DNA of 13,351 bases from DATFMH01 sp035267045. GTDB lineage: Bacteria; Bacteroidota; Rhodothermia; Balneolales; DATFMH01. Where the stretch lies: positions 1-13,351 of the forward strand of contig DATFMH010000097.1 in the NCBI GenBank assembly GCA_035267045.1, read 5' to 3'. Shown here piece after piece: positions 12,413-13,351 of this stretch. The position numbers were made by a program, and so were the translations under genes. The notes under the pieces were generated by a model, which made no database searches, was not told the DNA's origin, and was given only the letters and a program-made list of their open reading frames with translations. Position 1 is the first letter of the stretch. Each line of letters begins with the position of its first letter.

Positions 12413-13351
12413 ATGTCAAAAAAAAGCCGAATTAAACAAGCACCTTTGGGCTTTTGGGATCAACTTCCTGAAAAGACCAAACATATCATATGCCTTTTAT
12501 TTTTACTGCTATTACCAACCATAATGTTTCACCAAACAGTTTGGGGTAACAAGCAGTATATTCCCAGCGATATTGCACAATGGCGTGCCAGTGCACAGGC
12601 TATAATACAGGCAAGGCAAAAATACCATGAAGAACCTCTTTGGGATGCCAATATGTTCTCCGGTATGCCTTCTTTTATGATCAGTACGATGAAAGCCGTT
12701 CCCAATCTGGACACCGTCATCTTTAAAACATTCCAGGCCATATTTCCGGCTTCACAGTTTTGGGTACTTTTATTCGGGCTTTACTTTTTCTTCATAATAC
12801 AGGATATAAAACCATTATCAGCCACGCTCGGGGCCGTGTTGATTGGATTCACTACCTACATCCCCATTATTATTGGAGCGGGCCACAATACAAAATTTTT
12901 AGCTTTCTGTTTCATACCCTGGGTTATGGCAGGTTATTGGCTTTTAACCCGTCGTGATAAACATCGATTATTACATTTCTTCATTTTTGCTTTGGCTTTA
13001 GCCCTGGAATTCAGGGCAAACCATCCCCAGGTCACGTATTATTTTATGTACCTGCTCGGTTCCTGGTGGCTGTATGATACATATAAAGCTTATAAAAATA
13101 ATGAACTGACAGAATGGGGCAAATTGACTCTGTTCCTCGTCAGCGCTGGAATTTTGGCAATTCTTGCGAATGCTCAACCTTATTGGAGTACTTTCGAATA
13201 CTCAAAATTCAGTACACGTGGTGGGTCCGGAATCAATAAAACAAGCGGACTCAATTTAAATTATGCCATGAGCTGGTCGCAGGGATGGGGCGAGTTATTA
13301 ACACTGATCATTCCCGGTCTTTATGGTGGGGCTTCCACAGCCGGCACTTAC
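12413..13351 (+). CDS. YfhO-family multi-pass membrane protein, N-terminal part
   Basis: The frame is open from the ATG at 12413 to the window edge (313 codons) and continues beyond it. After a basic cytoplasmic N-terminus the first membrane helix is ICLLFLLLLPTIMFHQTVW (around residues 26-44). The lineage-typical extracytoplasmic block follows: YIPSDIAQWRASAQAI (around 50-65) then EEPLWDANMFSGMPSFMIS (around 74-92). Several further hydrophobic helices follow, among them FWVLLFGLYFFFII and LGAVLIGFTTYIPIIIGAG. This arrangement matches YfhO-type (PF09586) proteins of Bacteroidota and relatives, usually 750-900 residues and related in design to GT-C glycosyltransferases. The donor and acceptor are unknown. 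B. subtilis YfhO is linked to lipoteichoic acid glycosylation, which cannot be assumed here. There is no clear Shine-Dalgarno. Confidence 0.9.
   Translation, partial: MSKKSRIKQAPLGFWDQLPEKTKHIICLLFLLLLPTIMFHQTVWGNKQYIPSDIAQWRASAQAIIQARQKYHEEPLWDANMFSGMPSFMISTMKAVPNLDTVIFKTFQAIFPASQFWVLLFGLYFFFIIQDIKPLSATLGAVLIGFTTYIPIIIGAGHNTKFLAFCFIPWVMAGYWLLTRRDKHRLLHFFIFALALALEFRANHPQVTYYFMYLLGSWWLYDTYKAYKNNELTEWGKLTLFLVSAGILAILANAQPYWSTFEYSKFSTRGGSGINKTSGLNLNYAMSWSQGWGELLTLIIPGLYGGASTAGTY

Noticed and set aside
12529..12741. Minus-strand frame opposite the YfhO-family gene
   Set aside because: It is fully antisense to a clearly recognisable membrane-protein coding region.
1..13351. CRISPR array, phage, toxin-antitoxin, defence or secondary-metabolite system
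   Set aside because: No regularly spaced direct repeats, integrase, transposase, nuclease or toxin-like small gene pair is visible. The coding content is housekeeping.

Overview
The window is a chromosomal segment of about 13.4 kb, AT-leaning and mostly housekeeping in content. The gene set and protein styles point to the Fibrobacterota-Chlorobiota-Bacteroidota (FCB) assemblage. The evidence is a large YfhO-type membrane protein with the 'SDIAQWR...PLWDANMFSGMP' start region, a biotin ligase without a DNA-binding domain, a bifunctional phosphoglucose/phosphomannose isomerase next to HPr and Enzyme I, a stand-alone glycogen-binding-like domain, and often weak Shine-Dalgarno sequences. Ignavibacteria, Balneolia, Calditrichota or Marinimicrobia-like lineages all fit; I cannot place it further from this sequence. 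Stop usage is consistent with the standard bacterial code.

Layout. (1) 1-2793, minus strand: the translational GTPase typA, and upstream of it a small lipoprotein gene whose signal peptide is interrupted by an in-frame TAA. The spacer between them holds 7-bp microrepeats and two back-to-back hairpins. (2) 2794-5202: two plus-strand genes, an atypical short-chain dehydrogenase/reductase (SDR) and yjbQ, bracketed by two direct copies of a 235-bp non-coding repeat about 1.9 kb apart. (3) 5203-8042, minus strand: birA-tilS-hpt, tightly packed, followed by a tRNA-Ser(GCT) gene and a terminator that probably ends the whole unit. (4) 8139-8438, minus strand: a stand-alone CBM48/AMPK-beta-like small protein with its own terminator and an AT-rich upstream region carrying a long inverted repeat. 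(5) 8762-11879, minus strand: ptsH-ptsI-phosphoglucose/phosphomannose isomerase, apparently one operon. (6) 12115-13351, plus strand: gatC followed by the start of a YfhO-family membrane protein that runs off the window.

How the genes relate. The HPr/Enzyme I/isomerase operon and the neighbouring glycogen-binding-like protein suggest sugar-phosphate and storage-polysaccharide metabolism. No sugar-specific PTS Enzyme II is present, so HPr and EI may be mainly regulatory. The birA-tilS-hpt-tRNA unit is housekeeping (biotinylation, lysidine modification of tRNA-Ile, purine salvage). No phage, transposase, CRISPR array or defence system is visible. The most unusual features are non-coding: the 235-bp repeat pair with a terminal 26-bp palindrome, the 7-bp periodic microrepeats in several intergenic regions, and the nonsense codon in the lipoprotein leader. 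I do not see convincing evidence of a new multi-gene system.
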